In this document: positions 52,701 to 60,849 of the stretch, one piece after another
Layout: each line of letters begins with the position of its first letter
Position numbering within the stretch: position 1 is the first letter of the stretch
NCBI GenBank assembly: GCA_036501625.1
Contig: DASXZY010000062.1
Location: forward strand, 1 to 64,000
Length of the DNA: 64,000 nt
Direction of reading: 5' to 3'
Origin: Palsa-1400 sp036501625
GTDB taxonomy: Bacteria; Verrucomicrobiota; Verrucomicrobiia; Limisphaerales; Palsa-1400
Program-made: the position numbers and the translations under genes
Notes under the pieces: model-generated
The model's database searches: none
What the model saw: only the letters and a program-made list of their open reading frames with translations
What the model was told of the DNA's origin: nothing

Positions 52701-52956
52701 GAACATCCGCCGTCTTTGCCGCCTTATTAATCGCGCCCCGCAGGACTTTGAACGCCTTCATCGCATCCGCCTGCGCCTTTCCCGGAAAAGCCGTTTTCAA
52801 ACACTCAGAAATCCGAGCCTTGCCGTCGCCGCCGATCAACGGAAGAAGAGTCAGGAGCCGTTCCCGGTCGGTGGCCCCAAGTTCCTTCACCACCGGCTCC
52901 AGCCGCTGCCGCAGTTTCGCCTCCGAGACAATAACCAGACGCTTCCCGTTTTGCAT
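49726..52956 (-). CDS. TIR-NACHT-pentapeptide-WD40 STAND NTPase, candidate defence protein
   Basis: From the ATG before QNGKRLVIVSEAK the protein has 1076 residues; a GTG at 52980 would add eight. Residues 1-110 are an unassigned helical domain. A TIR-like domain spans 151-300 (RIFVSYAREN, GLFLLSVESLGSEF, candidate catalytic Glu235 in VVELP). NACHT spans about 395-560: Walker A GELGIGKT (404-411), Walker B ALIIFDGLDE and sensor MILSCRSHYF. A helical winged part follows (FAHSSLGEFFHARRLVRAL), then pentapeptide repeats (about 845-945, DLSEADFSGADAVGTRF) and one WD40 repeat (VTCVAWSPDGSQLLSGSDDNTLRVWD). Proteins of this plan sense infection and oligomerise so that TIR degrades NAD+. The crcB leader follows 46 bp later. 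Confidence 0.85.
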   Translation of the reverse strand: MQNGKRLVIVSEAKLRQRLEPVVKELGATDRERLLTLLPLIGGDGKARISECLKTAFPGKAQADAMKAFKVLRGAINKAAKTADVHLAFTADTSKRTPPAGRQCWFEGEDTTEKEIAQFSDESTRDVNRQAVPNTGLLTDLPSLLAGETPVRIFVSYARENIAEARELLEMIKRAWQAAQPPGRNKPDLEWIVDWDIQAGEKWGQKILRDMERSHIGLFLLSVESLGSEFIDVVELPHFLDKKPIIPVRLGELTASHASRLARFEHRQFAELPVRNSDEKLSYSRVRSSRVSCPRFVDAVLRGIVRAIEEWRGLSVPLAISEKTAQPSCGGPDDGDLTQFADDIADDAHAGEDRYVPNEGRRFSLGELEKCDLSKSLPEGKVAPAIEQLKKWLDDGSPVFAVLGELGIGKTTTLKHFTRWLLDARKKNRALPLPIFIDLRLYHNDDTRRKVPTLEELLTEVIRHHWRGAGPAALTAPEIVDAVQKGGALIIFDGLDEKMVQFTREQSGQFIRELWRILPPPAKDDQEHKRGKQEPPRPGDSARRGRMILSCRSHYFKDVITQNALLMGEYREGLRPDIYEVCVILPFSDAQVRDYLKNVLASEARADEAIAFFKKVHNLEELSRRPFLLAQIVPQLAQLEARQMSGERVLGITLYENLAARWMARDSGKTQFTDAHKLEMMEQIAADMALEGSRAWPWDKVEKWLGRYLAARPEVAVFYQRHSPDALHQDFRTATFVLRPDDSRADFRFAHSSLGEFFHARRLVRALDEDSLELWQIPMPSRETLDFAGQFLALDPRPERMANCSKLLAQGGRGAVVALQLWLIAVEMGYPQPAPTAVDLRGADLHDWEIRGAAADRPLSLRGALLQQSKLFGGRYQFVDLSEADFSGADAVGTRFEDCRLGGASLGTADFSGSIFRRCNAARLAGAQAKWRSAQWIGCDLADAMLPDNFGEEAVAAHCRNGPAEFSAPLDLPPELEAVVLDAHHGGVTCVAWSPDGSQLLSGSDDNTLRVWDAASGKMLRTFVLLPHGETAVLEPHRIIACSFGAWPYLAWHLPGPGRPRLLPAEFFGELPVFSQ

Positions 52957-53860
52957 GAACCGACAATCCACAAAAGCCACGAATATGTCAAGCGATATTT
53001 TACGTTTTTTACGATGTTATGCACAGAATATGCCCGTCGCGCCCAATATCGCCGGCTCATATAGTCAAAAATGAACGCCGCATTAACCCACTCCATCAAC
53101 AACTTGCAAAAGAGCCACCCAAAAACCGCCCATTTTTGCAGAAAAACAGCGGTCTCGCCCAAAGAAAATGCAGCTTTCGCAAACATTTTTTCGTTTTTTT
53201 GCGGGTTGCCGGTTTACAATGTATTGGTCATCAGCCACTTGCGAGGCAATGCATCTCTCCAAAAAAATCATGTCAAAAACCTACCATAGGTTTTTTGCCT
53301 TTTGGCTTTTATGACACAATTTCCACATGGACATAAAATATTGTTCGGAAAACGATGGCCCGCACCCTCTTCCAGGGGCGGCGCTGCGGCCATGTCCACA
53401 GCCGTTCACCAAGTCCACAAAAGATTTCGGGCACACCCAGCAAAACAAGGCTGCACAAGGTTGCACAAGCCATTTGCGGGAAAAACGAAAGTTCGGGACG
53501 GTCGAACGCCGCGAGACCCACTTATTCCTCCGCCGCCCGCATGTGGTTTTGCGGCCAGGCCTTTTCAGGGCGTCGCGGCACTCCGCCCTCTCGCCGGCAA
53601 AAAGAGGCGGGCCAATCGCGGCACAACGCGGTCAATTACGGTGGATTGCGATATTTCCGAAAAAACGCCTGCCCAACGGGCCACGTCGCTTGCGGTCATC
53701 GCGGTCTCCCGCCCAGGCAGCCAAAACACGACAAAACAAGGCTCCACAAGCCGCTTTTGAGAAATAAGCCCAACCAATGAACCCCATTTTTGCACGGTCG
53801 CAGGCGCGCGCTCCAAACGTGCTGGCTTAATGTTCCATGTCTCGCCATGCTTGACCTGCT
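52957..53860. other. Non-coding, repeat-bearing spacer between the STAND and Clp-N fusion genes
   Basis: No gene could be supported over about 900 bp; short frames exist but have no recognisable family and overlap on both strands. The left 350 bp are AT-rich with runs such as CGTTTTTTTGCG. There is a hairpin at 53275-53295. CAAAACAAGGCT[GC]CACAAG occurs at 53443 and 53733 in direct orientation, and a 10-bp tandem AAGG[CT]TGCAC lies in the first copy. Promoters for both divergent large genes must lie here. Confidence 0.5.
53275..53295 (+). terminator. AT-rich hairpin, bidirectional terminator-like
   Basis: AAAAACCTA (53275-53283), loop CCA, TAGGTTTTT (53287-53295) form a perfect 9-bp stem with A and T runs on the two sides, so it could act in either direction. 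The stem has few G-C pairs, so it would be weak. Confidence 0.4.
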
Positions 53861-56443
53861 ATGGACCTCCAAATCGAAGCTCCTTTGCCGAAGAAACTGG
53901 ATTATCGCATTGGCATCCTCGGCAGCGGGTTCGTGGTCAATGAATGCCATCTGCCGGCTTATCGGAAAGCGGGCTTTAATCCCGCCGCCATTGCTTCCCG
54001 CGACCGGCGCAAGGCTGAGCAGACGGCCCAGCGCTTCGGCATCGCCAAAGTCCATGATTCCTACGAAGACTTGCTGGACGATCCTTCCATAGAAGTCCTC
54101 GACATCGCGGTGCCGCCGCAGGCGCAGCTCGATTTAATCCGCGGCGCGTGTGCGCGCAAAACGGTCAAGGGCATCCTGGCCCAAAAGCCGCTGGGCGTGA
54201 ATTTTCTGGAGGCGGCCGAAGCGGTCAAGGCCTGCGCGAACGCGGGCATCATTCTTTCTGTCAATCAGAATATGCGCTATGACCCCTCCGTGCGCGCTGC
54301 CAAAACACTCCTGCAAAACGGCGTTCTGGGCGCGCCGGTTTTCGCCACCATCGAGATGCGCGGCATTCCGCATTGGCAGCCGTGGCAGGCGGAATTGGGT
54401 TGGGCCACCTTGCGCATCCTCTCCATCCATCACCTGGATTGTTTTCGCTACTGGTTTGGCGCGCCGGCGGGAATTAATTGCAGCTTCCGCTCCGATCCGC
54501 GCGCGGCGTTTCCGCACATGGATGGGATTTGCACGTATATTCTTGAGTACCGGAGCGGCCTGCGTTGTGTCGGCATTGACGACCCGTGGACGGGGCCGGC
54601 CCGGGAAGGATGCCCCTCGGATATTTATCTGCGCTGGCGCATCGAAGGCATGGACGGGCTGGCCATTGGCGATATCGGCTGGTGCCGCGACCCTTTCACC
54701 ACTCCATCAACTATAAAATATGCCAGCAAAGGCGACCCTGGCTTCCACGAGCCGAAATGGACGCAAAGCTGGTTCCCGGACGCTTTCATCGGGACCATGG
54801 CGCAATTGCTCATCGCCTTGGAAACCGGGACGGCGCCGGCCATCACCGCGGGGGACAATTTAAAAACAATGGCCCTGGTGGATGCCGCCTACCTAAGCGC
54901 CGCGAAGAATTCCTTCGTTTGCTCCGGCGATTTTCAAGCGCCTCCACAGTTCGCGGCGGTCAAAGAAGAGCCGGCGCCTGTCCTATTTCCCTCGCGCGAT
55001 CCTCTTGCGCCGGGATTCAATTTTAGCGCGCGCGCCAGGCAGGCGCTGATTCTGGCCAAGGCGGAAGCGGAGCGGCTGCACCAGGGCTTTGTTTCGCCGG
55101 AGCATGTTCTCATCGGGATAATCAAGGTTGGCAACGGCCCAGCCTTTGGCGTTCTCACCACATTAGACTTGACTCTCGACAAGGTGCGCGAGGAAGTCGA
55201 AAAAGAGGCGGGCCGCGGCGTGGAGCAAAAAGCGAGCGGCGATATTCCTTATGCGCCGCGCACTGGAAAAATGCTGGCCCTGGCCGGCGCGGAGGCCGCA
55301 ACCGCGCACCGCGTTTTGGTCGGGACGGAGCACATCCTTCTGGCCTTGCTGAACGAAGGAGATGGAGCCGTCCCCATCGTGTTGAAAAATCTTGGCGTGG
55401 ATGTGGAGAAGGCCCACGCCGAATTCCGGGAAGCCCTGCGGCATGTCACCGCCCAGGCGGACAAAAGAAGCGGCGCGCCCGGATTTTTCAAAAAGCTGTT
55501 TTCAAAACCGGCTCCCGCTCCGGCGCCCGCCCAACCGGATCCGAAACTCGCGATTGCCCGTAATTTCACGCCGCGCGCCCAGCAGGCCCTGGCGCTGGCC
55601 CGCAAGGTAGCCAGCGGCTTCAACCACGATTTCGTCGGCACGGAACATCTTTTGCTTGGATTGATCGCGTTGAATTCGGGCGTAGCCGTCAGCGTATTGC
55701 AGAAGCTGGGCTTGAACTTGGAAGCGGTGCGGAAGGAAGTCGAGAAGCAAGTCGGCATCGGCCCCGAACACAAAATAATCGGCAATATCTCCTACACGCC
55801 GCGCGTCAAGAAAGTCCTCGCCCTGGCGGCCAGGGAAGCCAGGAATTTGCAGCACACCTACGTCGGCACCGAACATATTTTGCTGGGCCTTTTGAGCGAA
55901 GGCGATGGCGTGGCCGCGCGCGTATTTAAAAGCCTGGACGTGAACATCGAGGAAACCCGCGCGGAAATTTTAAGAGAGTTGGACCCGAATTTCGCCGGGC
56001 AGGAAATCGTCCAGCCCACGCCCCGCGCGCGGCAGGTCTTGAAGCTCGCCCGCGAAGAGGCCGGGCGGCTTAAACACCCTTCCATCGGCCCCGCGGACAT
56101 CCTGGTTGGGCTGATTGCCGCGGGCCAAGGCATCGCGTTTGACGCGTTGCGATTGGACTTGGCCGCCATGCGAGCCGAAGCCGAAAAACAATCCCCCGCC
56201 GCGGCAGAGCCGGCCGCGCCTGGAAAAATGGATTACGCCGCCGAGAGCAAAGCCGTCCTCACTGAAGCTCTCGCAGAAGCCAGAGCATTGAACCATAGCT
56301 TCATCGGCAGCGAACATATTCTGCTGGGATTGCTGCGGGCCGAAGATGGCGCTGTCAAGCTAATACTCAAGGCCCTCGGCGCCGATCCCGCGGCTATTCG
56401 GGCGGAGGTCTTGAAGGAAATCGAAAGGATCTTCGGAAAGTAA
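53861..56443 (+). CDS. Gfo/Idh/MocA oxidoreductase fused to six Clp-N modules
   Basis: An 860-residue cytoplasmic protein. Residues 14-360 are a Gfo/Idh/MocA dehydrogenase: YRIGILGSGFVVNECHLPAY (Rossmann loop), AVPPQAQL, AQKPLG with Lys109 where the family has EKP, and SIHHLDCFRYWFG in the C-terminal domain. Residues 385-860 are six Clp-N repeats at about 388-450, 464-530, 569-632, 645-707, 719-775 and 791-857. Each has an A-x-x-x-A helix and most have the GTEHILLGLL motif; a Lys/Pro/Ala linker (540-562) splits 2+4. In ClpA/ClpC paired Clp-N domains bind adaptors or substrates, but no AAA+ domain is present here. The frame is unbroken, so this is a real fusion. Function unknown; adaptor-like recruitment of an enzyme is one guess. 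Confidence 0.85.
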   Translation: MDLQIEAPLPKKLDYRIGILGSGFVVNECHLPAYRKAGFNPAAIASRDRRKAEQTAQRFGIAKVHDSYEDLLDDPSIEVLDIAVPPQAQLDLIRGACARKTVKGILAQKPLGVNFLEAAEAVKACANAGIILSVNQNMRYDPSVRAAKTLLQNGVLGAPVFATIEMRGIPHWQPWQAELGWATLRILSIHHLDCFRYWFGAPAGINCSFRSDPRAAFPHMDGICTYILEYRSGLRCVGIDDPWTGPAREGCPSDIYLRWRIEGMDGLAIGDIGWCRDPFTTPSTIKYASKGDPGFHEPKWTQSWFPDAFIGTMAQLLIALETGTAPAITAGDNLKTMALVDAAYLSAAKNSFVCSGDFQAPPQFAAVKEEPAPVLFPSRDPLAPGFNFSARARQALILAKAEAERLHQGFVSPEHVLIGIIKVGNGPAFGVLTTLDLTLDKVREEVEKEAGRGVEQKASGDIPYAPRTGKMLALAGAEAATAHRVLVGTEHILLALLNEGDGAVPIVLKNLGVDVEKAHAEFREALRHVTAQADKRSGAPGFFKKLFSKPAPAPAPAQPDPKLAIARNFTPRAQQALALARKVASGFNHDFVGTEHLLLGLIALNSGVAVSVLQKLGLNLEAVRKEVEKQVGIGPEHKIIGNISYTPRVKKVLALAAREARNLQHTYVGTEHILLGLLSEGDGVAARVFKSLDVNIEETRAEILRELDPNFAGQEIVQPTPRARQVLKLAREEAGRLKHPSIGPADILVGLIAAGQGIAFDALRLDLAAMRAEAEKQSPAAAEPAAPGKMDYAAESKAVLTEALAEARALNHSFIGSEHILLGLLRAEDGAVKLILKALGADPAAIRAEVLKEIERIFGK

Positions 56444-56448
56444 ACGCT

Positions 56449-56919
56449 CTATCGGCGCTTTTTCTTTGAGGCGGAGAGGACTTTCTCGATGGCGGCGATG
56501 TATTCTTTGACAGAGACGCGCGCGATGGCTTGGCCGACGACTTTCAAAGGCACGTCGTCCAGCTTTTTGAAACGCACGCAAGCCGCGCCCATGTCGAGCT
56601 TCTTGCCGGCGGCCGCCCACGCCTCGCGAAACCAGGCCTTGGCGGTCTCGTTGCCATAGACGGACATGAGGTAAATCGCCATGTGGCTTTTCTGCGAACC
56701 CAGCATGGCGAGGGTCACGGGTTGCTTTGGATCGCAGTGGTATCCCGGCGGATACAAGCTATGCGGCACGACGTAGCCAATCATGCCGTAGATCATTCTT
56801 TCCTCATAGCCCGCCGGCAAATTCGCCAGGATGACATCGCGGACAGCGCCAAGGGCCGCGCGGCGGTCCGCCGGAAGGGCGCTCAGGTATTCACCCACAG
56901 TTTTGGCCGGGCTTAGCAT
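56449..56919 (-). CDS. DUF1801 / YdhG-like protein
   Basis: A 156-residue single-domain protein of the DUF1801 (YdhG-like) fold, with TVGEYLSALPADRRAALGAVRDVILANLPAGYEERMIYGMIGYVVP at the N-terminus, MLGSQKSHMAIYLMSVYG in the middle and LKVVGQAIARVSVKEYIAAIEKVL near the end. These small soluble proteins are widespread and of unknown function, possibly ligand-binding or metal-related. It ends 5 bp from the convergent Clp-N fusion stop. Confidence 0.85.
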   Translation of the reverse strand: MLSPAKTVGEYLSALPADRRAALGAVRDVILANLPAGYEERMIYGMIGYVVPHSLYPPGYHCDPKQPVTLAMLGSQKSHMAIYLMSVYGNETAKAWFREAWAAAGKKLDMGAACVRFKKLDDVPLKVVGQAIARVSVKEYIAAIEKVLSASKKKRR

Positions 56920-56971
56920 CGCTGATTTTCTCCGGAGATGCTAGGAATGCCCGGGCTGGCCGTCAAGCATT

Positions 56972-57793
56972 TTAAAACTCCCAAACCACATGGGCGATGA
57001 CCTCGAAATGGTCGGAGCTTTGGTTCAAACCGACCGGGATGCCGAGGCCCAATTCCACGCTGGGCCTGACCCGCCACAGGGCGCCCGGCGTCAAATACAT
57101 TTCGTTCTCGGTTCCGTGATGATTCCAGGTGTTGTTGGACCAATTGAACTCCATGGTGGCGGCCGCGCGCCCAAAGAGGACAAAAAATCCGCTGCTCCAG
57201 TTTAACTCGTGCGCGCTCGGTTCGGCGTCATCGGCGTCGGCAGGCCGGCGGATCCGCTGCACGATGCCGGGGCCGAATTCCGTGAAAACCTGGCTGTTAT
57301 GAAGCGCCGGAAAATCCTTGGCCACGATAATGGCCGGTTCATATTCCAGAAAGCCGTCGCCCAAATCCCGGTTCACGTTGCCTGCCGGCGCTTCCACGGC
57401 AAAACGCGGCGCGATGTGCAAGCCCGTGCCGGCGATGTCCATGAAACTGTATTGGGCGCCCAGCTCCAAATCGCCGATGCCGCGCACGGCGGGGCGATGA
57501 GCGGGAAATCGCTGCACCAGCGAGTCCCATTCCGCCTCCAACTGCAGTCGGTCAGTCAACCCATATTCCATTTCGAGCGGAACGGTCCAGTCAGCGCCGC
57601 CGGCATGATTTTGATAGACGGAACTTAATCCCACTTCCAGTTCGCCCTTTTCCTCCGGATAGACTTCATCCGTTTTGAAAAGCTCCTCAATGGGGCGCCG
57701 GTCGCGATTGGTGGAAACGATATCATCGTCGTCAGCGGCGAGCGCGTGGGAAACGGTCAACAAAATAATTGCGCCAGCGAGACCGTTGAGAAT
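56972..57793 (-). CDS. Outer-membrane beta-barrel protein, start codon unresolved
   Basis: The frame encodes a signal-like hydrophobic stretch (GLAGAIILLTVSHALA) then an acidic mature start (ADDDDIVSTNRDRRPIEELFKTDE) and about 230 residues of barrel-like strands (GELEVGLSSVYQNHAG, LQLEAEWDSLVQRF, GDLELGAQYSFMDIAG) ending VIAHVVWEF with a terminal aromatic. This resembles the transporter/MetA-pathway outer-membrane family. No ATG, GTG or TTG lies in frame between the upstream galE stop and the signal peptide core. Possible starts are ATT at 57793 (used here), a TTG within the signal core, or a site inside galE (the frame is open to 58030). Start is therefore uncertain. Confidence 0.6.
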   Translation of the reverse strand: MLNGLAGAIILLTVSHALAADDDDIVSTNRDRRPIEELFKTDEVYPEEKGELEVGLSSVYQNHAGGADWTVPLEMEYGLTDRLQLEAEWDSLVQRFPAHRPAVRGIGDLELGAQYSFMDIAGTGLHIAPRFAVEAPAGNVNRDLGDGFLEYEPAIIVAKDFPALHNSQVFTEFGPGIVQRIRRPADADDAEPSAHELNWSSGFFVLFGRAAATMEFNWSNNTWNHHGTENEMYLTPGALWRVRPSVELGLGIPVGLNQSSDHFEVIAHVVWEF

Positions 57794-57834
57794 GCAAGTT
57801 GAGTTGATGGAGTGACTTTCGCTGGGGTGAATTG

Positions 57835-58806
57835 CTAATCCCGATAGCCGTCCGGATGCTCCTGATGCCAGCGCCAGGCGTCGGCCACGATTTGCTCCAG
57901 TTTCGGATAGCGCGGTTTCCAGCCCAATTCGTCCATCGCCTTTTGCGCGGAGGCCACCAGGCGGGGCGGATCGCCCGGCCGGCGCGGCTTCTCGACGACG
58001 GGGATGGGCCGTCCCGTGACTTTTTCGCAAACGTTGATGACTTCGCGCACGGAATAGCCGCCACCGTTGCCCAGATTGTAAAAGCCGCTCCGCTCCGGTT
58101 CGAGGGCGAGGATGTGGGCCTGGGCGAGGTCAATAATATGAATGTAATCGCGAATGCAGGTGCCGTCGGGCGTCGGGTAGTCGGCGCCGAAAATATCGCA
58201 GGAGGCCGCGCGGCCCAGCGGCACGCGGAGGACGTTCGGGATTAAATGGGTTTCGATGCGGTGGTGTTCGCCGAATTTTTCACTCGCACCGGCGGCGTTA
58301 AAATAGCGGAAGGCGACAAAAGCAAGGCCGTGAATGCGCTCGTACCATTGCAGCATTTTCTCGAACATCAACTTGGATTCGCCGTAGGGATTGATGGGAC
58401 GCTGCGGCAGGTCTTCGGTCATCGGCACGCGGTCGGGCGGCCCGTAGGTCGCGCAAGTGGAGCTGAAGACAAACTTCTTGACGCCGGCAGCCACAGCGGC
58501 ATCGAGGAGCCTGAGGCCGTTGCAGACATTGTTGCGAAAATACTTGGACGGATTGGTCATCGACTCGCCGACGAGGGCGTTGGCGGCGAAATGAATGACG
58601 GCCTCGGCCTTGGCGTCGCGAATGGCCTCGTGGATATTGTCGGCATCGCTCAGGCGGGCGAGAATGAAAACGGCGCGCGGGTCCACGGCCGAGCGATGGC
58701 CCTCGGAGAGATTGTCGTAAACGGTTACTTCGTGCCCCGCGTCCAGGAGTTCCTCGACGCAAACCGAGCCGATGTAGCCGGCGCCGCCTGTCACAAAAAC
58801 ATTCAC
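57835..58806 (-). CDS. galE: UDP-glucose 4-epimerase
   Basis: A 323-residue extended SDR enzyme that interconverts UDP-glucose and UDP-galactose. NAD-binding loop is VTGGAGYIGS (5-14), the Ser/Thr of the active site is in FSSTCATYGPP, and YGESK (about 148-152) supplies the catalytic Tyr and Lys. FRYFNAAGA and GTCIRDYIHIIDLAQAHILAL are typical of GalE. It supplies galactose units for surface polysaccharide. It lies 31 bp upstream of the oppF stop region on the same strand, downstream of the peptide-transport operon, but a shared transcript is not proven. Confidence 0.95.
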   Translation of the reverse strand: MNVFVTGGAGYIGSVCVEELLDAGHEVTVYDNLSEGHRSAVDPRAVFILARLSDADNIHEAIRDAKAEAVIHFAANALVGESMTNPSKYFRNNVCNGLRLLDAAVAAGVKKFVFSSTCATYGPPDRVPMTEDLPQRPINPYGESKLMFEKMLQWYERIHGLAFVAFRYFNAAGASEKFGEHHRIETHLIPNVLRVPLGRAASCDIFGADYPTPDGTCIRDYIHIIDLAQAHILALEPERSGFYNLGNGGGYSVREVINVCEKVTGRPIPVVEKPRRPGDPPRLVASAQKAMDELGWKPRYPKLEQIVADAWRWHQEHPDGYRD

Positions 58807-58837
58807 GAGCGCAGGCTAACCCGCCAAGACGGGATGC

Positions 58838-59866
58838 TCAATGGGAAATTGTTTCCCGGGAATTTATCTCCTTCGTTCGCAGGCAGGATGCGAGGTGATT
58901 TGGGTTTCGGAATGGCTCCAAGGATGGGACTTCGCGGGCGCAGCGGTCTTGCGCGTGGGGGCAGCGGGGGTGGAACGGGCAGCCGGATGGCGGGTTCAGC
59001 GGCGAGGGCGGATCGCCGGGCGGAAGGACGCGCTTGCGCTGGGCTTCGCGAATGGGATCGGGAATGGGTATGGCGCTGATCAGGGCCTGCGTGTACGGAT
59101 GCAAGGGATGCTCGAACACGCGGGAGGCGGGGCCGATTTCAACAATGCGGCCCAGGTACATTACCGCGATGCGGTCAGAAATATAATGGACAACGGAAAG
59201 ATCGTGCGAAATGAAGATCAGCGCCAGGCCCATCTCGCGCGAAACGCGGGCCAGCAGGTTGATAATCTGCGCTTGAATGGAAACATCCAGCGCCGAAACC
59301 GGCTCGTCGGCGACGATGAGCCGCGGCTCCACGGCCACGGCGCGGGCGATGGCCAGGCGCTGGCGCTGCCCGCCGGAGAATTCATGCGGATACTTGCCCC
59401 GCGTGCGCGGCGGCAGGCCCACTTTTTGCAAAAGAGTATTGACGCGCGCGGGCAGCTCCGAGCCGGGCACGGCGCGGTGGGCTAGAATGGCTTCGGAAAG
59501 CATGTCAAATACAGTCATGCGCGGATTGAGGGTGGCGTAGGGGTCCTGGAAGATCATTTGAAAGCTGGCTCGCGCCTGGCGCAATGGCCCGCCGTCCAAA
59601 TTGGCCAGCGAGCAGCCGGCAAATAAAACATCGCCTTCGGTCGGGCGGATCAACTGGAGGATAGTCCGGCCGAGAGTCGATTTGCCGCAGCCGGATTCCC
59701 CTACGAGTCCCAGAATTTCGCCCTGGCCCAATTCAAAGGAAACGCCATCGACGGCCTTGACGGAGCCGGCACTGCGTTTGACAAGAAAACCAGTCTCGAC
59801 TGGGAAATGTGTTTTGAGATTTTGCACACGCAAGAGCGGCGGGGCGGACTTGGGAAGATCGTTCAC
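58838..59866 (-). CDS. oppF: Oligopeptide ABC transporter ATPase OppF
   Basis: A 342-residue ABC ATPase with Walker A GESGCGKSTLG, signature FSGGQRQRLAIARA, Walker B LIVADEPVSALDVS and H-loop FISHDLSVVHYISD. The C-terminal oligopeptide domain contains PLNPPSGCPFHPRCPHAQDRC, whose four Cys bind an iron-sulphur cluster in related Opp/Dpp ATPases. It pairs with OppD. The two genes overlap by 4 bp. Confidence 0.94.
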   Translation of the reverse strand: MNDLPKSAPPLLRVQNLKTHFPVETGFLVKRSAGSVKAVDGVSFELGQGEILGLVGESGCGKSTLGRTILQLIRPTEGDVLFAGCSLANLDGGPLRQARASFQMIFQDPYATLNPRMTVFDMLSEAILAHRAVPGSELPARVNTLLQKVGLPPRTRGKYPHEFSGGQRQRLAIARAVAVEPRLIVADEPVSALDVSIQAQIINLLARVSREMGLALIFISHDLSVVHYISDRIAVMYLGRIVEIGPASRVFEHPLHPYTQALISAIPIPDPIREAQRKRVLPPGDPPSPLNPPSGCPFHPRCPHAQDRCAREVPSLEPFRNPNHLASCLRTKEINSRETISH

Positions 59867-60849
59867 AGCGGCAGATTCTCCTTTTGCACGCGCAGGCAGG
59901 CGGAATCATGGCCGGGCGCCACTTCCACCGGAATAGCCTCGGCCCGCGCGCAGGCTTCGATGGCAAACTCACAGCGCGGAGCGAACGGGCAGCCTGGCAG
60001 CGGCTGGAGCAAATCCGGCGGCGCGCCGGCGATGGTGTAAAGCTCGCGGCCTTTGACCTGGAGGGCGGGCGTGGATTTTTGCAGCGCGCGGGTGTAGGGA
60101 TGCCGGGTGTTGTAAAACAAATCGGCGGTGCGGGCGCTTTCCATCACGCGGCCGGCATACATCACCATGACGCGGTCGCAAAAACCGGAAACAACGCCGA
60201 GGTCATGGCTGATGAGAAGGATGGCCATGCCCAATTCCTGGCGCATGCGTTTCATCAATTCGAGGATTTGCGCCTGCACAGTCACGTCCAGCGCCGTGGT
60301 CGGTTCATCGGCAATCAGAAGGTCCGGCTTAGTGATGAGCGCCATGGCGATCATCACGCGCTGCCGCATGCCGCCGGAGAACTCGTGCGGATACATCCGG
60401 GCGCGGGCCGAAGGATCGGGCAGGCCGACAGCAGACAGCATATCCAGAGCGCGGCGGCGGGCGGCGGCGCGGGTGATTTTTTCGTGGATGAGGAGCGGCT
60501 CCATCAATTGCGTTTCGATGCGCGAATACGGATTGAGCGAGGTCATCGGATCCTGAAAAATCATGGAAATGCGGCGGCCGCGATAGCGATTCAGTTCGCG
60601 CGGCGGAAGCGCCAGCAAATCCGCGCCGTCAAATATAGCCTGCCCGCCTTCGATGCGCGCCTGCGGCCGCGGGAGCAAGCCCATGATGGAATAGCACGTG
60701 ACGGATTTGCCGGAACCGGATTCGCCCACCAGGCCGAGCGTCTCGCCGCGCTCGATTTGAAACGAGACATCCTGCACCGCGCGCGCCGTGCCCGCCCGCG
60801 TCTGGAACGACATTCGCAAATGATTGACAGTGAGCAGCGGCATGGTCAT
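59863..60849 (-). CDS. oppD: Oligopeptide ABC transporter ATPase OppD
   Basis: A 328-residue ABC ATPase. Walker A is GESGSGKS, the Q-loop region is ISMIFQDPMTSLNPYSRIE, the signature is FSGGMRQRVMIAMAL and Walker B is LLIADEPTTALDVT. The C-terminal part has LPGCPFAPRCEFAIEAC, the four-Cys motif of the oligo_HPY domain. It overlaps both oppC and oppF by 4 bp, so the operon is translationally coupled. Confidence 0.94.
   Translation of the reverse strand: MTMPLLTVNHLRMSFQTRAGTARAVQDVSFQIERGETLGLVGESGSGKSVTCYSIMGLLPRPQARIEGGQAIFDGADLLALPPRELNRYRGRRISMIFQDPMTSLNPYSRIETQLMEPLLIHEKITRAAARRRALDMLSAVGLPDPSARARMYPHEFSGGMRQRVMIAMALITKPDLLIADEPTTALDVTVQAQILELMKRMRQELGMAILLISHDLGVVSGFCDRVMVMYAGRVMESARTADLFYNTRHPYTRALQKSTPALQVKGRELYTIAGAPPDLLQPLPGCPFAPRCEFAIEACARAEAIPVEVAPGHDSACLRVQKENLPL

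Noticed and set aside
53302..53816. Overlapping short frames (up to 152 codons) on both strands of the spacer
   Set aside because: No family, no ribosome binding site, low-complexity composition and mutual overlap; not supportable as genes.
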